Part shown: in pieces, positions 19,955-28,900 of the stretch
How the letters are laid out: each line of letters starts with the position of its first letter
Position numbering within the stretch: the stretch's first letter is position 1
DNA from: Flagellimonas eckloniae
GTDB lineage: Bacteria > Bacteroidota > Bacteroidia > Flavobacteriales > Flavobacteriaceae
Direction of reading: 5' to 3'
Assembly (NCBI RefSeq): GCF_001413955.1
Contig: NZ_LCTZ01000002.1
Span: forward strand, 992,001 to 1,056,000
DNA: 64,000 nt
Notes under the pieces: generated by a model
What the model was told of the DNA's origin: nothing
Database searches by the model: none
The model's input: only the letters and a program-made list of their open reading frames with translations
Translations under genes and position numbers: made by a program

Positions 19955-21043
19955 ATGTACAAAATTTCGTATAACAAGCATTTATTTTCGCTAATGCTAT
20001 TCGTTTTTCAAACGATTGTTTGGGCACAAACACCATCTAATTTGGACTACACAAAAATTTATGCGCATTGTTTGGATGGTAATGTTAAAGCTGCACTGCC
20101 TCTTTTGGACATGCCTTTTTCCGATTTGAATAAAAAAGACCAACAGTTTAAAAGGAATTTTGAAAAACGATTTAAATCAGCGATTGATAGTTCGGAGTAT
20201 TTGAAAAAAAAAGAATCAAAAATACATGAACTGCAACTGATTTTCAGGGATTATTGGAGACAATACCTTTTAAATCCAGATTCAAAACATGAACGATCAC
20301 TTGGAATGAATGCCATTGAATACTTAAAAAAACATTTTCCTGAGGTTAGGGATAAAAAGATTACAAGGGATAGTCTTGGCTTCTTTTTGAGCGAATACAT
20401 AAAAAGTAAAGGATATTTTACAACAGCATCGGTAAACAAAACGGGCGGCATTTATGATCTATTGATATGGCAGTCGCAAAAAGACACTACCTACTCTTTC
20501 AGATTGAAGAAAGAAAAAATAAAAACGCAGGTTGTCTTTATGAATGATTTTGTGACTCTAGGCTGGGAGGAATATGCAACTTTTGGAAAGTATTATCCTG
20601 GTGGATGGGCTACAGAAGACACTATTTACTGTGTCGAAGGTGCTTATGACATAACCAGTGAAGATTTTAAAATCAGCTATTTAGCGCATGAAGGAAGGCA
20701 TTTTTTAGATAATAAAATGTTTCCGGGATTGGATAATGCTGATTTGGAGTATCGGTCCAAACTTTCTGAATTGAGTTTAGCAAAAACAACGCTCTACAAG
20801 TTAATTGATGATTTTATTTCTAATGGTAATGGACAAAGTGAAAATCCACATCCATTGGCGAGCTATCATGTAATCAAAAATCTTTCAGAAGTTTTGTTTG
20901 ATAATGATTTTGAAAAAGATTTATCCGAATGGAAAAAAATCAATAGAAAAAAAATCAATAGAAAAGCCTATAAACTGTTAAAGCAAAACACACGTTTGTT
21001 TAAAAATTATGGAATAAAAGAACCAAGTATTAGAACACAATAA
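19955..21043 (+). CDS. Secreted zincin-like protein of unknown function
   Basis: A 362-residue protein with a signal peptide (hydrophobic segment about 9-23, VWAQT cleavage region). Around residue 247 it has YLAHEGRHFLDN, an HExxH zinc motif, followed about 18 residues later by an acidic DLEYRSKLSE stretch that could supply the third ligand, as in gluzincins. The N-terminal half is helical and I do not recognise it. If the motif is functional this is a periplasmic or exported metallopeptidase. It sits just downstream of an AraC regulator and ends 24 bases before the convergent acyltransferase gene. Confidence 0.7.
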   Translation: MYKISYNKHLFSLMLFVFQTIVWAQTPSNLDYTKIYAHCLDGNVKAALPLLDMPFSDLNKKDQQFKRNFEKRFKSAIDSSEYLKKKESKIHELQLIFRDYWRQYLLNPDSKHERSLGMNAIEYLKKHFPEVRDKKITRDSLGFFLSEYIKSKGYFTTASVNKTGGIYDLLIWQSQKDTTYSFRLKKEKIKTQVVFMNDFVTLGWEEYATFGKYYPGGWATEDTIYCVEGAYDITSEDFKISYLAHEGRHFLDNKMFPGLDNADLEYRSKLSELSLAKTTLYKLIDDFISNGNGQSENPHPLASYHVIKNLSEVLFDNDFEKDLSEWKKINRKKINRKAYKLLKQNTRLFKNYGIKEPSIRTQ

Positions 21044-21067
21044 AATTGAGCCTTATCAGTTTTTCGA

Positions 21068-22327
21068 TTACTCGCCCATTGCCGCTGCAACTGCAGCAGA
21101 AAGTCTTTTGTAAGTTCCATTCTCCAGGCGTTCCCGTATTGAAGAGAAAGCATCCAAAGTTTCCACGATATCCTGCATGGTGTGCGTGGCTGTCGGTATT
21201 AAACGTAATAAAATTAATCCTTTAGGTATTACAGGATACACCACTATTGAACAGAATATTCCATGGTTTTCGCGAAGGTCTTTTACCAAAGCCATAGCTT
21301 CCGGAATACTACCATTTAAATATACTGGGGTAACACAGCTCGAAGTGGTTCCAATATCAAAACCACGATCCTTTAAACCATTTTGTAAAGCGTCCACGTT
21401 TTCCCATAGCTTTGCCTTCAATTCAGGCATGGTACGGAGCATATCCAATCGTTTTAACGCTCCCTTTACGTAAACCATGGGCAATGATTTGGCAAACATC
21501 TGTGACCTGAGATTATATTTTAAATATTCTATAATCTCCTTATCGGCAGCTACAAAAGCTCCAATACTTGCCATAGATTTTGCAAATGTGGCCAAATAAA
21601 CATCTATATCATCTTGAATTCCCTGCTCCTCTCCTGCTCCAGCACCAGTTTTTCCCAGTGTTCCAAATCCGTGGGCATCATCAACAAGTAATCTAAACTT
21701 AAATCTGCTTTTTAACGCAACTATTTCTTTTAAGATTCCCTGCTCACCGCGCATGCCAAAAACACCTTCGGAAATTACAAGTATCCCTCCACCTGTTTCT
21801 GTGGCCATTTTTGTGGCACGTTCCAAGTTTTTCTCTAAACTCTCAACATCATTATGTTTGAAGGTAAAACGCTTACCCATGTGCAAACGAACCCCATCGA
21901 TGATACAGGCGTGACAATCTACATCATATACTATTATATCATCTTTCGATACCAAAGCATCAATAACAGACATAAATCCTTGGTAGCCAAAATTCAATAA
22001 ATAGGAAGATTCTTTATGTACAAATTCCGCCAACTCATTTTCCAATTGTTCGTGGAAATCTGTATGGCCGCTCATCATACGCGCGCCCATAGGGTAAGCT
22101 GAACCATGCTCGTGGGCAGCATCGCCATCAATTTTTTTGACTTCAGGTAGATTTGCAAGCCCTAAATAGTCATTGATACTCCAAGTAATAACATCCTTAC
22201 CTTGGAATTTCATTCTATTGGAGATAGGCCCTTCTAATTTTGGAAACACAAAATAACCTTCTGCTTGTGATGCCCATTTCCCCAAGGGACCTTTATTTTC
22301 AATGATTCTATCAAATAAATCTCTCAT
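21068..22327 (-). CDS. AONS-family PLP-dependent acyltransferase, probable cysteate/serine C-acyltransferase
   Basis: A 419-residue fold-type I PLP enzyme of the alpha-oxoamine synthase family (BioF, KBL, serine palmitoyltransferase). Visible: NDYLGLANLP near the start, HEHGSAYPMGARMMSG, the PLP aspartate region LLVDDAHGFGTLGKTGAG, and the Schiff-base lysine in ATFAKSMASIGAF. The family condenses an amino acid with an acyl thioester. The neighbouring upstream gene is a cysteine-synthase-like enzyme; a cysteate fatty acyltransferase of this family makes the sulfonolipid capnine in gliding flavobacteria, so I infer that role. Serine palmitoyltransferase is the main alternative; BioF is less likely without bio genes. 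It has its own TATTTTTG box. Confidence 0.8.
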   Translation of the reverse strand: MRDLFDRIIENKGPLGKWASQAEGYFVFPKLEGPISNRMKFQGKDVITWSINDYLGLANLPEVKKIDGDAAHEHGSAYPMGARMMSGHTDFHEQLENELAEFVHKESSYLLNFGYQGFMSVIDALVSKDDIIVYDVDCHACIIDGVRLHMGKRFTFKHNDVESLEKNLERATKMATETGGGILVISEGVFGMRGEQGILKEIVALKSRFKFRLLVDDAHGFGTLGKTGAGAGEEQGIQDDIDVYLATFAKSMASIGAFVAADKEIIEYLKYNLRSQMFAKSLPMVYVKGALKRLDMLRTMPELKAKLWENVDALQNGLKDRGFDIGTTSSCVTPVYLNGSIPEAMALVKDLRENHGIFCSIVVYPVIPKGLILLRLIPTATHTMQDIVETLDAFSSIRERLENGTYKRLSAAVAAAMGE

Positions 22328-22350
22328 CTACCCTAAAATTGTTTCAAGTG

Positions 22351-22358
22351 CAAAAATA
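22351..22358 (-). promoter_or_regulatory. Bacteroidota -7 box (TATTTTTG, minus strand)
   Basis: On the minus strand TATTTTTG stands 23 bases before the ATG of the AONS-family gene. No -33 TTTG at the usual 19-22 base distance is obvious. Confidence 0.4.
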
Positions 22359-22390
22359 TAGATTTTTGCCAACCTCACATAACGAAATCA

Positions 22391-22427
22391 GTATATAAAA
22401 AAACGACAATGGTTTCCATTGTCGTTT
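22391..22427 (-). terminator. Rho-independent terminator after the cysteine-synthase-like gene
   Basis: A perfect 12-bp stem (AAACGACAATGG with CCATTGTCGTTT, 22401-22427) with a 3-base loop is followed on the minus strand by a T-run. It separates the cysteine-synthase-like gene from the acyltransferase gene downstream, so the two are probably transcribed separately. Confidence 0.85.
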
Positions 22428-22453
22428 AACTGTTTATGAATTAAAGTGGTTTC

Positions 22454-23494
22454 CTACTTTATATATTCTATTTTTTCAGGAGTTTCCGCATTTTTTGTAT
22501 CAAAAAACCCTTGGTTTTCCATCCATTCATTACTGTAGACTTTACTCATGTACCTAGAACCGTGATCAGGGAAGATTACAACAACATTACTGTCTTCATC
22601 AAACTCACCTTCTGTGTTCATGTGGTAAAGCGCCTGCATTGCAGCGCCACTGGTATACCCAACAAACATACCTTCGGTATGGGCTATCTTTCTAGCCATA
22701 TGGGCACTTTCTTCATCAGAAACCTTTACATATCGGTCTATACAATTGAAATCTGTTGCTGTGGGAATTAAATTCTTTCCTAAACCTTCAATTCTATAAG
22801 GGTAGACCTCATTATGGTCAAATTCACCAGTTTCATGATATTTTTTCAATACTGACCCATAGGCATCAACACCCAATATTTTTACATCTGGATTTTGCTC
22901 TTTTAAATAACGTGCAATACCGGAAATTGTGCCTCCCGTACCGCTACAAGCTACAAGATGTGTAATGGAACCAGCTGTTTGATTCCAGATTTCTGGACCT
23001 GTGGTTTTATAATGAGCCTCTATATTCAACTCATTAAAATATTGATTGATATATATGGAATCCTTGGTCTCTTTATGCAGTCTTTTTGCCACTTCATAGT
23101 ATGATCGGGGATCATCTGCGCTAACATGAGCTGGGCAAACGTATACTTTAGCACCCATGGACCGTAGCATATCTATTTTGTCCGGGGACGACTTTGAACT
23201 AACAGCCAGAATACACTTATAGCCTTTTACAATACTCACCATTGCCAAACTAAAACCCGTATTACCTGAGGTAGTCTCTATAATTGTACTTCCTGGTTTA
23301 AGAATGCCCTTGCTCTCTGCATTATCAATAATGTATGAGGCCACTCTATCCTTGGAAGAATGTCCAGGATTAAAGGATTCAATTTTAGCGTAAAAATTTC
23401 CGGTAAGGGGAGCTGCAATTTTATTCAGCTTTACTAAAGGGGTATTTCCAATTAAATCAAGAATATTGCTATGCGCATTTATCTGTTTCTTCAT
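22454..23494 (-). CDS. Cysteine synthase/CBS-family PLP enzyme, possible cysteate synthase
   Basis: A 346-residue fold-type II PLP enzyme. Visible: [14 protein letters not shown], the Schiff-base lysine region [12 protein letters not shown], the substrate loop [12 protein letters not shown], the phosphate-binding [11 protein letters not shown], and TSGAAM near the C-terminus. I chose the ATG at 23494 ([10 protein letters not shown]) over an in-frame TTG at 23533 because a TATTTTTG promoter box sits at 23547-23554. The family exchanges the beta-substituent of serine derivatives. Adjacent to an AONS-family acyltransferase, it may make cysteate from phosphoserine and sulfite for sulfonolipid synthesis (inference); ordinary cysteine or cystathionine synthesis is the alternative. 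Confidence 0.82.
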   Translation of the reverse strand: MKKQINAHSNILDLIGNTPLVKLNKIAAPLTGNFYAKIESFNPGHSSKDRVASYIIDNAESKGILKPGSTIIETTSGNTGFSLAMVSIVKGYKCILAVSSKSSPDKIDMLRSMGAKVYVCPAHVSADDPRSYYEVAKRLHKETKDSIYINQYFNELNIEAHYKTTGPEIWNQTAGSITHLVACSGTGGTISGIARYLKEQNPDVKILGVDAYGSVLKKYHETGEFDHNEVYPYRIEGLGKNLIPTATDFNCIDRYVKVSDEESAHMARKIAHTEGMFVGYTSGAAMQALYHMNTEGEFDEDSNVVVIFPDHGSRYMSKVYSNEWMENQGFFDTKNAETPEKIEYIK

Positions 23495-23546
23495 AACTGG
23501 GTTTAGGTAAGGAATTAATCTTGTTTGTATCAAAATTAGTCCGGCA

Positions 23547-23554
23547 CAAAAATA
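23547..23554 (-). promoter_or_regulatory. Bacteroidota -7 box (TATTTTTG, minus strand)
   Basis: TATTTTTG on the minus strand fits the TAnnTTTG consensus, about 53 bases before the preferred ATG at 23494. The -33 element is not clear. Confidence 0.4.
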
Positions 23555-23565
23555 GTATTTTTATT

Positions 23566-25704
23566 TTAAAGGATTTTTCCTTCTAAATCTAGAATAAAGG
23601 CATACTCTTTTGCAGTTTCCTTGAGGGATTCAAAACGCCCTGATGCTCCACCATGACCGGCATCCATATTCGTATCAAGAAACAAGAGATTATCACCAGT
23701 TTTATATTCCCTTAGCTTTGCCACCCATTTAGCGGGCTCCCAGTATTGCACCTGTGAATCGTGCAGTCCAGTTGAAACGTACATATTTGGATAGTTCATT
23801 GCCGTTACATTATCATATGGGGAATAGGATTTCATATAGTCATAATATTCCTTATCGCCAGGATTTCCCCACTCATCGTACTCTCCAGTGGTCAAGGGAA
23901 TGGTGTCATCCAGCATAGTTGTTACCACATCAACAAAAGGTACGGCTGCAACTACCCCATTATACAGTTCTGGCTCCATATTTACTATTGCTCCCATTAA
24001 AAGCCCTCCTGCGGAACCACCTGAAGCGTACAAGTGTTCCACACTTGTGTACTTTTCTTTAATTAGAAATTTAGAACAATCAATGAAATCCGTAAACGTA
24101 TTTTTCTTTTGAAGCAGTTTCCCATTTTCATACCAGGGCCTTCCCAAATACTCCCCTCCCCGTACATGGGCAATGGCGTATATAAACCCTCTGTCCAACA
24201 GACTTAGTCTAACAGATGAGAAATAGGGATCGATTGTACTTCCATAGGATCCATATGCATATTGTAAAAGCGGACTTGATCCGTCCAACTTGATATTTTT
24301 ATGATAAACCAGTGAGATAGGTATTTTTACACCATCATGGGCTGTGGCCCATACTCTTTTTGTTCGGTAGTTTGTTTTGTCAAAATGTCCTCCCAAGACT
24401 TCTTGTTCTTTTAAGACCTTTTTAGTCTTGTCATCCATATTAAAATCAATGATTGCATAAGGCGCGCCCATCTCATTGTAATAATATCGAAGTATATTGG
24501 TATCAAAATCAAGATTAACGGAGGTTCCGGCTACATAGGTTTCACTCTCAAATGGCAAATGATAGCTAGCGGTTTTATCCCAACGGGAAACTTTCAACCT
24601 GTTTAGGCCATTCTCCCTTTCTGAAAGCACGTAGTAATTCTTAAATATGTCAACACCCTCCAATAGAACGTTCTCCCTGTGGGGAATAAACTCTTCCCAA
24701 TCTTTTGAAGCGGTATTTTCTTCAGAAGTTTTCATCAATTTAAAATTGGTAGCGCCATCCTTATTGGTAAGAATATAGAAGCTTCCATTGTAATGCAAAA
24801 TCGAATACTCCAAACTTCGTTCTCTTGGCGAAAAAACTTTAAAATCACCTTTAGGCTCATCAGAACTCAAAATTTGATATTCTGAAGTGAGTGTACTTGA
24901 AGACCCTATTATTATATATTTTTTCGATTTGGATTTGTAAACAAAAGTATTGAACGTTGAATCCTTTTCATGAAAGACCAGAACATCATCTTCGGAATTA
25001 GTTCCCAATTCATGTCTGTAAATTTTGTCCGAACGAAGAGTGACGGGGTCTTTTTTCGCATAGAACAATATTTTTCCATCGTTTGCCCAAACGGAACTGC
25101 CCATGGTGTTCTCAATTTTATCTGGATACACTTCCCCTGTTATCAAATTTTTAACTTGAATGTCATATTGCCTTCGGGAAACGGTATCCACGGCAAATGA
25201 AGCCAGCATATTATCTGGACTGATTGAAATTCCTCTTAAATTATAATAGTCATGGCCTTTTGCCAATTCATTGCAATTGAACATGACTTCCTCGTCTGCC
25301 TGCTGGGTTTCCTTTTTTCGTGAATAGATGGGGTATTCTTGTCCAATTTCATATTTGGTGATATACCAATAGCCATTGTATTTATAGGGAACAGAAGAAT
25401 CATCTTCTTTTATTCGGGATTTCATTTCTTGAAAAAGCGCTTCTTGGAAATTTTTTGTATGCGCGGTCATTGTGTTATAATATGTATTCTCCGCATTCAA
25501 ATGATCCAACACTTCTTGATCCTCCCTATTGTTCATCCAATAGTAATCGTCTATTCTAACATCGCCATGCTTTTCAAGCTTTGTGGGAATCTTTTTTGCA
25601 ATTGGATATTGGGCACCCATAGGTTCTTTTTTACTATTTTGACAAGAGGCGGCAAAAGTAAGATATAAAATGAAAAAAGTACTTTTTAAAACTAAGTGGT
25701 TCAT
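23566..25704 (-). CDS. Oligopeptidase B-like S9 family serine peptidase, lipoprotein
   Basis: A 712-residue prolyl-oligopeptidase-family enzyme that cleaves short peptides, oligopeptidase B members after basic residues. A lipoprotein signal ends in the lipobox FAASC (Cys about residue 21). Residues about 60-440 form the beta-propeller; the C-terminal alpha/beta-hydrolase has the nucleophile in ASGGSAGG (about residue 563), the Asp in STGLHDSQVQYWEP (about 650) and the His in DAGHGGASGRF (about 684), so the triad is complete. The length is typical. The gene is followed by the cysteine-synthase-like gene at some distance with its own promoter box, so linkage is probably incidental. Confidence 0.92.
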   Translation of the reverse strand: MNHLVLKSTFFILYLTFAASCQNSKKEPMGAQYPIAKKIPTKLEKHGDVRIDDYYWMNNREDQEVLDHLNAENTYYNTMTAHTKNFQEALFQEMKSRIKEDDSSVPYKYNGYWYITKYEIGQEYPIYSRKKETQQADEEVMFNCNELAKGHDYYNLRGISISPDNMLASFAVDTVSRRQYDIQVKNLITGEVYPDKIENTMGSSVWANDGKILFYAKKDPVTLRSDKIYRHELGTNSEDDVLVFHEKDSTFNTFVYKSKSKKYIIIGSSSTLTSEYQILSSDEPKGDFKVFSPRERSLEYSILHYNGSFYILTNKDGATNFKLMKTSEENTASKDWEEFIPHRENVLLEGVDIFKNYYVLSERENGLNRLKVSRWDKTASYHLPFESETYVAGTSVNLDFDTNILRYYYNEMGAPYAIIDFNMDDKTKKVLKEQEVLGGHFDKTNYRTKRVWATAHDGVKIPISLVYHKNIKLDGSSPLLQYAYGSYGSTIDPYFSSVRLSLLDRGFIYAIAHVRGGEYLGRPWYENGKLLQKKNTFTDFIDCSKFLIKEKYTSVEHLYASGGSAGGLLMGAIVNMEPELYNGVVAAVPFVDVVTTMLDDTIPLTTGEYDEWGNPGDKEYYDYMKSYSPYDNVTAMNYPNMYVSTGLHDSQVQYWEPAKWVAKLREYKTGDNLLFLDTNMDAGHGGASGRFESLKETAKEYAFILDLEGKIL

Positions 25705-25728
25705 AGTTTTTGATTTATGGCAAATTAC

Positions 25729-25736
25729 TACTTTTG
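25729..25736 (+). promoter_or_regulatory. Bacteroidota -7 box (TACTTTTG)
   Basis: TACTTTTG lies 28 bases before the ATG of the YbaB gene, with a TTTG 16 bases upstream (25709-25712), slightly closer than the usual 19-22. Confidence 0.45.
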
Positions 25737-25764
25737 AAATGTTTTAACTATAACCGGAACTAAG

Positions 25765-26091
25765 ATGTTTGGAGATATTATGGGAATGATGGGGAAATTA
25801 AAGGAAACCCAAGAAAAGGTAAAAGCGACCAAAGAACGACTGAATACCGTATTGATTGATGAAACATCTTCAGATGGAAAATTGAAGGTTACGCTAACAG
25901 CCAATAGAGAAATCAAGTCAATAGAGATTGATGATTCTCTTTTGCAGGACAAAGAACAGCTTGAAGACTATCTTGTTCTTACACTAAACAAGGCTATTGA
26001 AAAGGCAACCAATGTCAATGAAACAGAGTTGGCAGCCGTTGCTAAGGATGGGATGCCCAATATTCCAGGTATGGATTCGTTATTTAAATAA
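25765..26091 (+). CDS. YbaB/EbfC family nucleoid-associated protein
   Basis: A 108-residue protein matching YbaB/EbfC, which form dimers that bind and bend DNA. Visible: an N-terminal helix rich in Lys/Glu ([19 protein letters not shown]), the central beta segment with [19 protein letters not shown], and the C-terminal helix ([22 protein letters not shown]). Length is normal. In many bacteria ybaB sits between dnaX and recR; here it stands next to an S9 peptidase and a thioredoxin-like gene (10-base gap) instead. Confidence 0.93.
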   Translation: MFGDIMGMMGKLKETQEKVKATKERLNTVLIDETSSDGKLKVTLTANREIKSIEIDDSLLQDKEQLEDYLVLTLNKAIEKATNVNETELAAVAKDGMPNIPGMDSLFK

Positions 26092-26101
26092 AGATTAATC
26101 A

Positions 26102-26548
26102 ATGAAATTTTTTCTATCCATAATCTTTGTTCTGTTCACATATGTAGAAACATCAAGCACTGATAATGAAATAGTATGGCATACTGATTTTGAAGATGCA
26201 AAAACTGTAGCAAAAAAAGAAAAAAAGAATATCCTAATTTATTTTACAGGGAGTGATTGGTGCTCACCCTGCAAAAAATTAAAAACTGATTTGTTTGACA
26301 CCAATGATTTTAAACAAATCTCCAAAAAGTTCACGCTTTTGTATGTGGATATCCCTAGAAACCATGATTTGATTTCAGGCGATCAAATGGCACACAACAA
26401 AAAGTTGCTTTCACAATTCAATAAAAAGGGTGTATTTCCATTATTTAAAATTGTAAAATCAAGTGAAAAGATAGTGGACGAATACTCCGGATATAGTATG
26501 AATGGTGATGTTAGCTATCATTTGGATTTTTTCAGAAAAAACCAATAA
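26102..26548 (+). CDS. Exported thioredoxin-family protein (CSPC active site)
   Basis: A 148-residue protein with a short signal segment (about 1-19) and a thioredoxin fold of the DUF255/thioredoxin_7 type: NILIYFTGSDWCSPCKKLKTDLF with CxxC at about residues 57-60, and a cis-Pro position near GVFPLFKIV. It is probably a periplasmic thiol-disulfide oxidoreductase; its partner is unknown. It begins 10 bases after ybaB, so the two are likely cotranscribed. Confidence 0.88.
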   Translation: MKFFLSIIFVLFTYVETSSTDNEIVWHTDFEDAKTVAKKEKKNILIYFTGSDWCSPCKKLKTDLFDTNDFKQISKKFTLLYVDIPRNHDLISGDQMAHNKKLLSQFNKKGVFPLFKIVKSSEKIVDEYSGYSMNGDVSYHLDFFRKNQ

Positions 26549-26577
26549 AAAAAGCCCCCGGTTAAAGGAGCTTTTCA
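26546..26577. terminator. Terminator between convergent genes
   Basis: AAAAGCCCC pairs with GGAGCTTTT (one mismatch). The T-run is strongest on the minus strand, after the OmpA gene, but the A/T arms allow it to work in both directions. Confidence 0.75.
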
Positions 26578-26594
26578 AAGGTTTAAGATAGTGT

Positions 26595-27695
26595 TTAGTT
26601 ATTTATCAACCTGAATTCTGTTCTTCTATTTATTGAATGCTCCCTTTCTGTACAAGAAACTCCATCCGAACATCTGTTTTTTAATCTTTTCTCTCCATAG
26701 CCATTAGCTACCAAGAGACTTGAATTTATCCCTTTGGAAATCAAATATTCAGCTACCGATTTTGCTCTTCTATCCGATAAATCCTGATTTGAAGAAGCAG
26801 TTCCTCTAGCATCCGTATGCGATGCTATTTCCAATTTAACACCTGGGTTTTTAGCCAAAACGGGCATTAATCGTGTATCTATTATTCGTTTTGCTTCACT
26901 GGTTAAGGTTGCACTACCCAAATTCCAATTAATTGGAAGCGCTTGGTACTCAACAAGCGAGCATTCCACCTCTTTCCAAGTGGTCAATCCACCTTTTTCC
27001 TTTAAAACCTCTTTAGTTACCGTCTTCGTTACTGCCGGAATAGTCTCTTCGGTGGTATAAGCATCTTTATCCAAAACTGTCTTTGTAATGGTTGCATATT
27101 CCGCAGGAATTATCTCTTCAACAACCTTTGAAGGTTCCAACAAAACACGTTTTGTATAGGAAGAGCTTTTTGACCCAATAGGGGTAGCAACGGAGCTTGC
27201 ATTGTTGGAAAGAAGTTGAGTACTTACTGTAGAATATTCTGCAGGATATCCTTTATAACACCAATATCTACAATCATCCGGGTTTCCAGATGCGCAATCT
27301 GGAGCAGGTGACCCAAGTTCCCAAAGGGCATAAGCAGGTTTAATTTCAATTGTTTCTGAACTTGAGGAAAACGATGCTGGGACAATCCTAAGGGTATTTC
27401 CTCCCTCTTTAGCAACAAATGTTACCGTTTCCGTTCCCCATTTCTCTGGAATTATGGTCAATTTTTTGCCTTCTTCCTTTATAAGAACCCTTTCTGTTAC
27501 TTCTTTGAAAGTAGCAGGGATTGTTTTTAAAACTTTATACGCAGGTTTTACGGTCACTGTTACAGTTTCATTTACATAAACATCTGGTGTAGTACAGCGT
27601 ACATAACATTTTCCAGGTTCTGGGTTAGAAGGTAAATCTTGTGCATTCATGAATGCAGTGCCTAAAATTGTAAGGCAGAGTACTAGTTTTTTCAT
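26595..27695 (-). CDS. OmpA family outer-membrane protein
   Basis: A 366-residue protein with signal peptide (about 1-18) and a long middle region in which phrases such as TIPATFKEVTERV and IIPAEYATITKTV recur about every 50 residues, looking like a degenerate internal repeat. The last 115 residues are an OmpA-like peptidoglycan-binding domain (LPINWNLGSATLT, IASHTDARGTASSN, LSDRRAKSVAEYL, SINRRTEFRL). Cys pairs near CYVRC and CRYWCYKG suggest disulfides. It would anchor the envelope to peptidoglycan; the function of the repeated region is not known to me. Single-gene unit. Confidence 0.87.
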   Translation of the reverse strand: MKKLVLCLTILGTAFMNAQDLPSNPEPGKCYVRCTTPDVYVNETVTVTVKPAYKVLKTIPATFKEVTERVLIKEEGKKLTIIPEKWGTETVTFVAKEGGNTLRIVPASFSSSSETIEIKPAYALWELGSPAPDCASGNPDDCRYWCYKGYPAEYSTVSTQLLSNNASSVATPIGSKSSSYTKRVLLEPSKVVEEIIPAEYATITKTVLDKDAYTTEETIPAVTKTVTKEVLKEKGGLTTWKEVECSLVEYQALPINWNLGSATLTSEAKRIIDTRLMPVLAKNPGVKLEIASHTDARGTASSNQDLSDRRAKSVAEYLISKGINSSLLVANGYGEKRLKNRCSDGVSCTEREHSINRRTEFRLINN

Positions 27696-27862
27696 TTTAA
27701 TAATAATAGTTAGTGATTAATATTTGAATTAGCATTTCTATAATTATTAGAAACCTATTTCTTAAAAAAGTCACAAAACCTGAAGAATTATTAAATATTC
27801 AATAACTAGCCACTATATTTTGTCAATGGCGAAAAGCGCTATTTCTCTAGGAATTCGGAAGT

Positions 27863-28888
27863 TTACACTATTTTTTGAAGTACTTCTAAAAAAACAGAAT
27901 GCATATCCTTTGTATAATTTAAATGGGTGACAATCCTTAGTTTCCCTTGTCCCATACCTATAATTGAAATTCCATTTTCTTCCAGTTTGGATAAAAATAG
28001 TTCAGAAGAAAGTTTTGATTCATCCAACTCAAAAATGATAATATTGGTCTCAATGGGTTCTACTTTTTTAATAAAATCCAGTCCTGAAAGAACTTCGCCA
28101 ATTTCTTTTGCCCGATTGTGATCATCAACCAATCGTTCAATATGGTTGTCCAACGCATAAATACCTGCAGCAGCCAAAAATCCTGCTTGACGCATGCCAC
28201 CTCCCAATACTTTTCTTACTCGAAGCGCATCATCTATCAACTTTTTATCTCCAACCAAAACCGAACCTACAGGACAACCCAGTCCTTTACTCAAGCAAAC
28301 GCTGATAGAATCAAATAAGGCTCCATAATCCTTTGCAGCCTCATTTTTTGCAACTAAAGCATTCCAAATACGTGCACCATCCAAATGGTAGTTTAGTCCA
28401 TTGGAATCACAAACCGTTTTGATTCTTTTCAATTCCTCAAAATCCCAACAGGCTCCTCCTCCTTTATTGGTGGTATTTTCAATACAGACCAGCTTTGTTA
28501 AGGGACTATGATAAAAATCTGGAGGGTTTATGGCTTGTTCAACTTGTTCGGCCTTCATCATTCCCCGCTCACCATCTACTAATTTACAGGACACTCCACT
28601 GTTAAAACTTACACCGCCCCCTTCATAATTATAGATATGGGCATATTTATCACAAATCAACTGTTCTCCTGGTTGGGTATGCAGTTTAATTGCTGTTTGA
28701 TTAGTCATCGTGCCACTAGGAAAAAAAAGTGCGGCTTCCATACCAAAAAGTTTTGCCACTTTTTCTTCCAAAGCATTCACACTTGGATCAGCTTTAAAAA
28801 CATCATCACCCACCTCAGCGGTCATCATGGCTTCCAGCATTCCCACAGTTGGTTTGGTGACCGTATCACTAATCAGATTGATTTTCAT
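27863..28888 (-). CDS. ltaE: Low-specificity L-threonine aldolase
   Basis: A 341-residue fold-type I PLP enzyme that splits threonine (and allo-threonine) to glycine and acetaldehyde. Visible: the N-terminal LISDTVTKPTVGMLEAM, AEVGDDVFKADPSVNALEEKVA, FFPSGTMTNQTAI, the aspartate region LNYHLDGARIWNA and the PLP lysine in SVCLSKGLGCPVGSVLVG (about residue 200). Length is normal. It starts 12 bases after the stop of the large metalloprotease gene, so they may share a transcript, though no functional link is evident. Confidence 0.93.
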   Translation of the reverse strand: MKINLISDTVTKPTVGMLEAMMTAEVGDDVFKADPSVNALEEKVAKLFGMEAALFFPSGTMTNQTAIKLHTQPGEQLICDKYAHIYNYEGGGVSFNSGVSCKLVDGERGMMKAEQVEQAINPPDFYHSPLTKLVCIENTTNKGGGACWDFEELKRIKTVCDSNGLNYHLDGARIWNALVAKNEAAKDYGALFDSISVCLSKGLGCPVGSVLVGDKKLIDDALRVRKVLGGGMRQAGFLAAAGIYALDNHIERLVDDHNRAKEIGEVLSGLDFIKKVEPIETNIIIFELDESKLSSELFLSKLEENGISIIGMGQGKLRIVTHLNYTKDMHSVFLEVLQKIV

Positions 28889-28900
28889 AAAGTATTTGAT

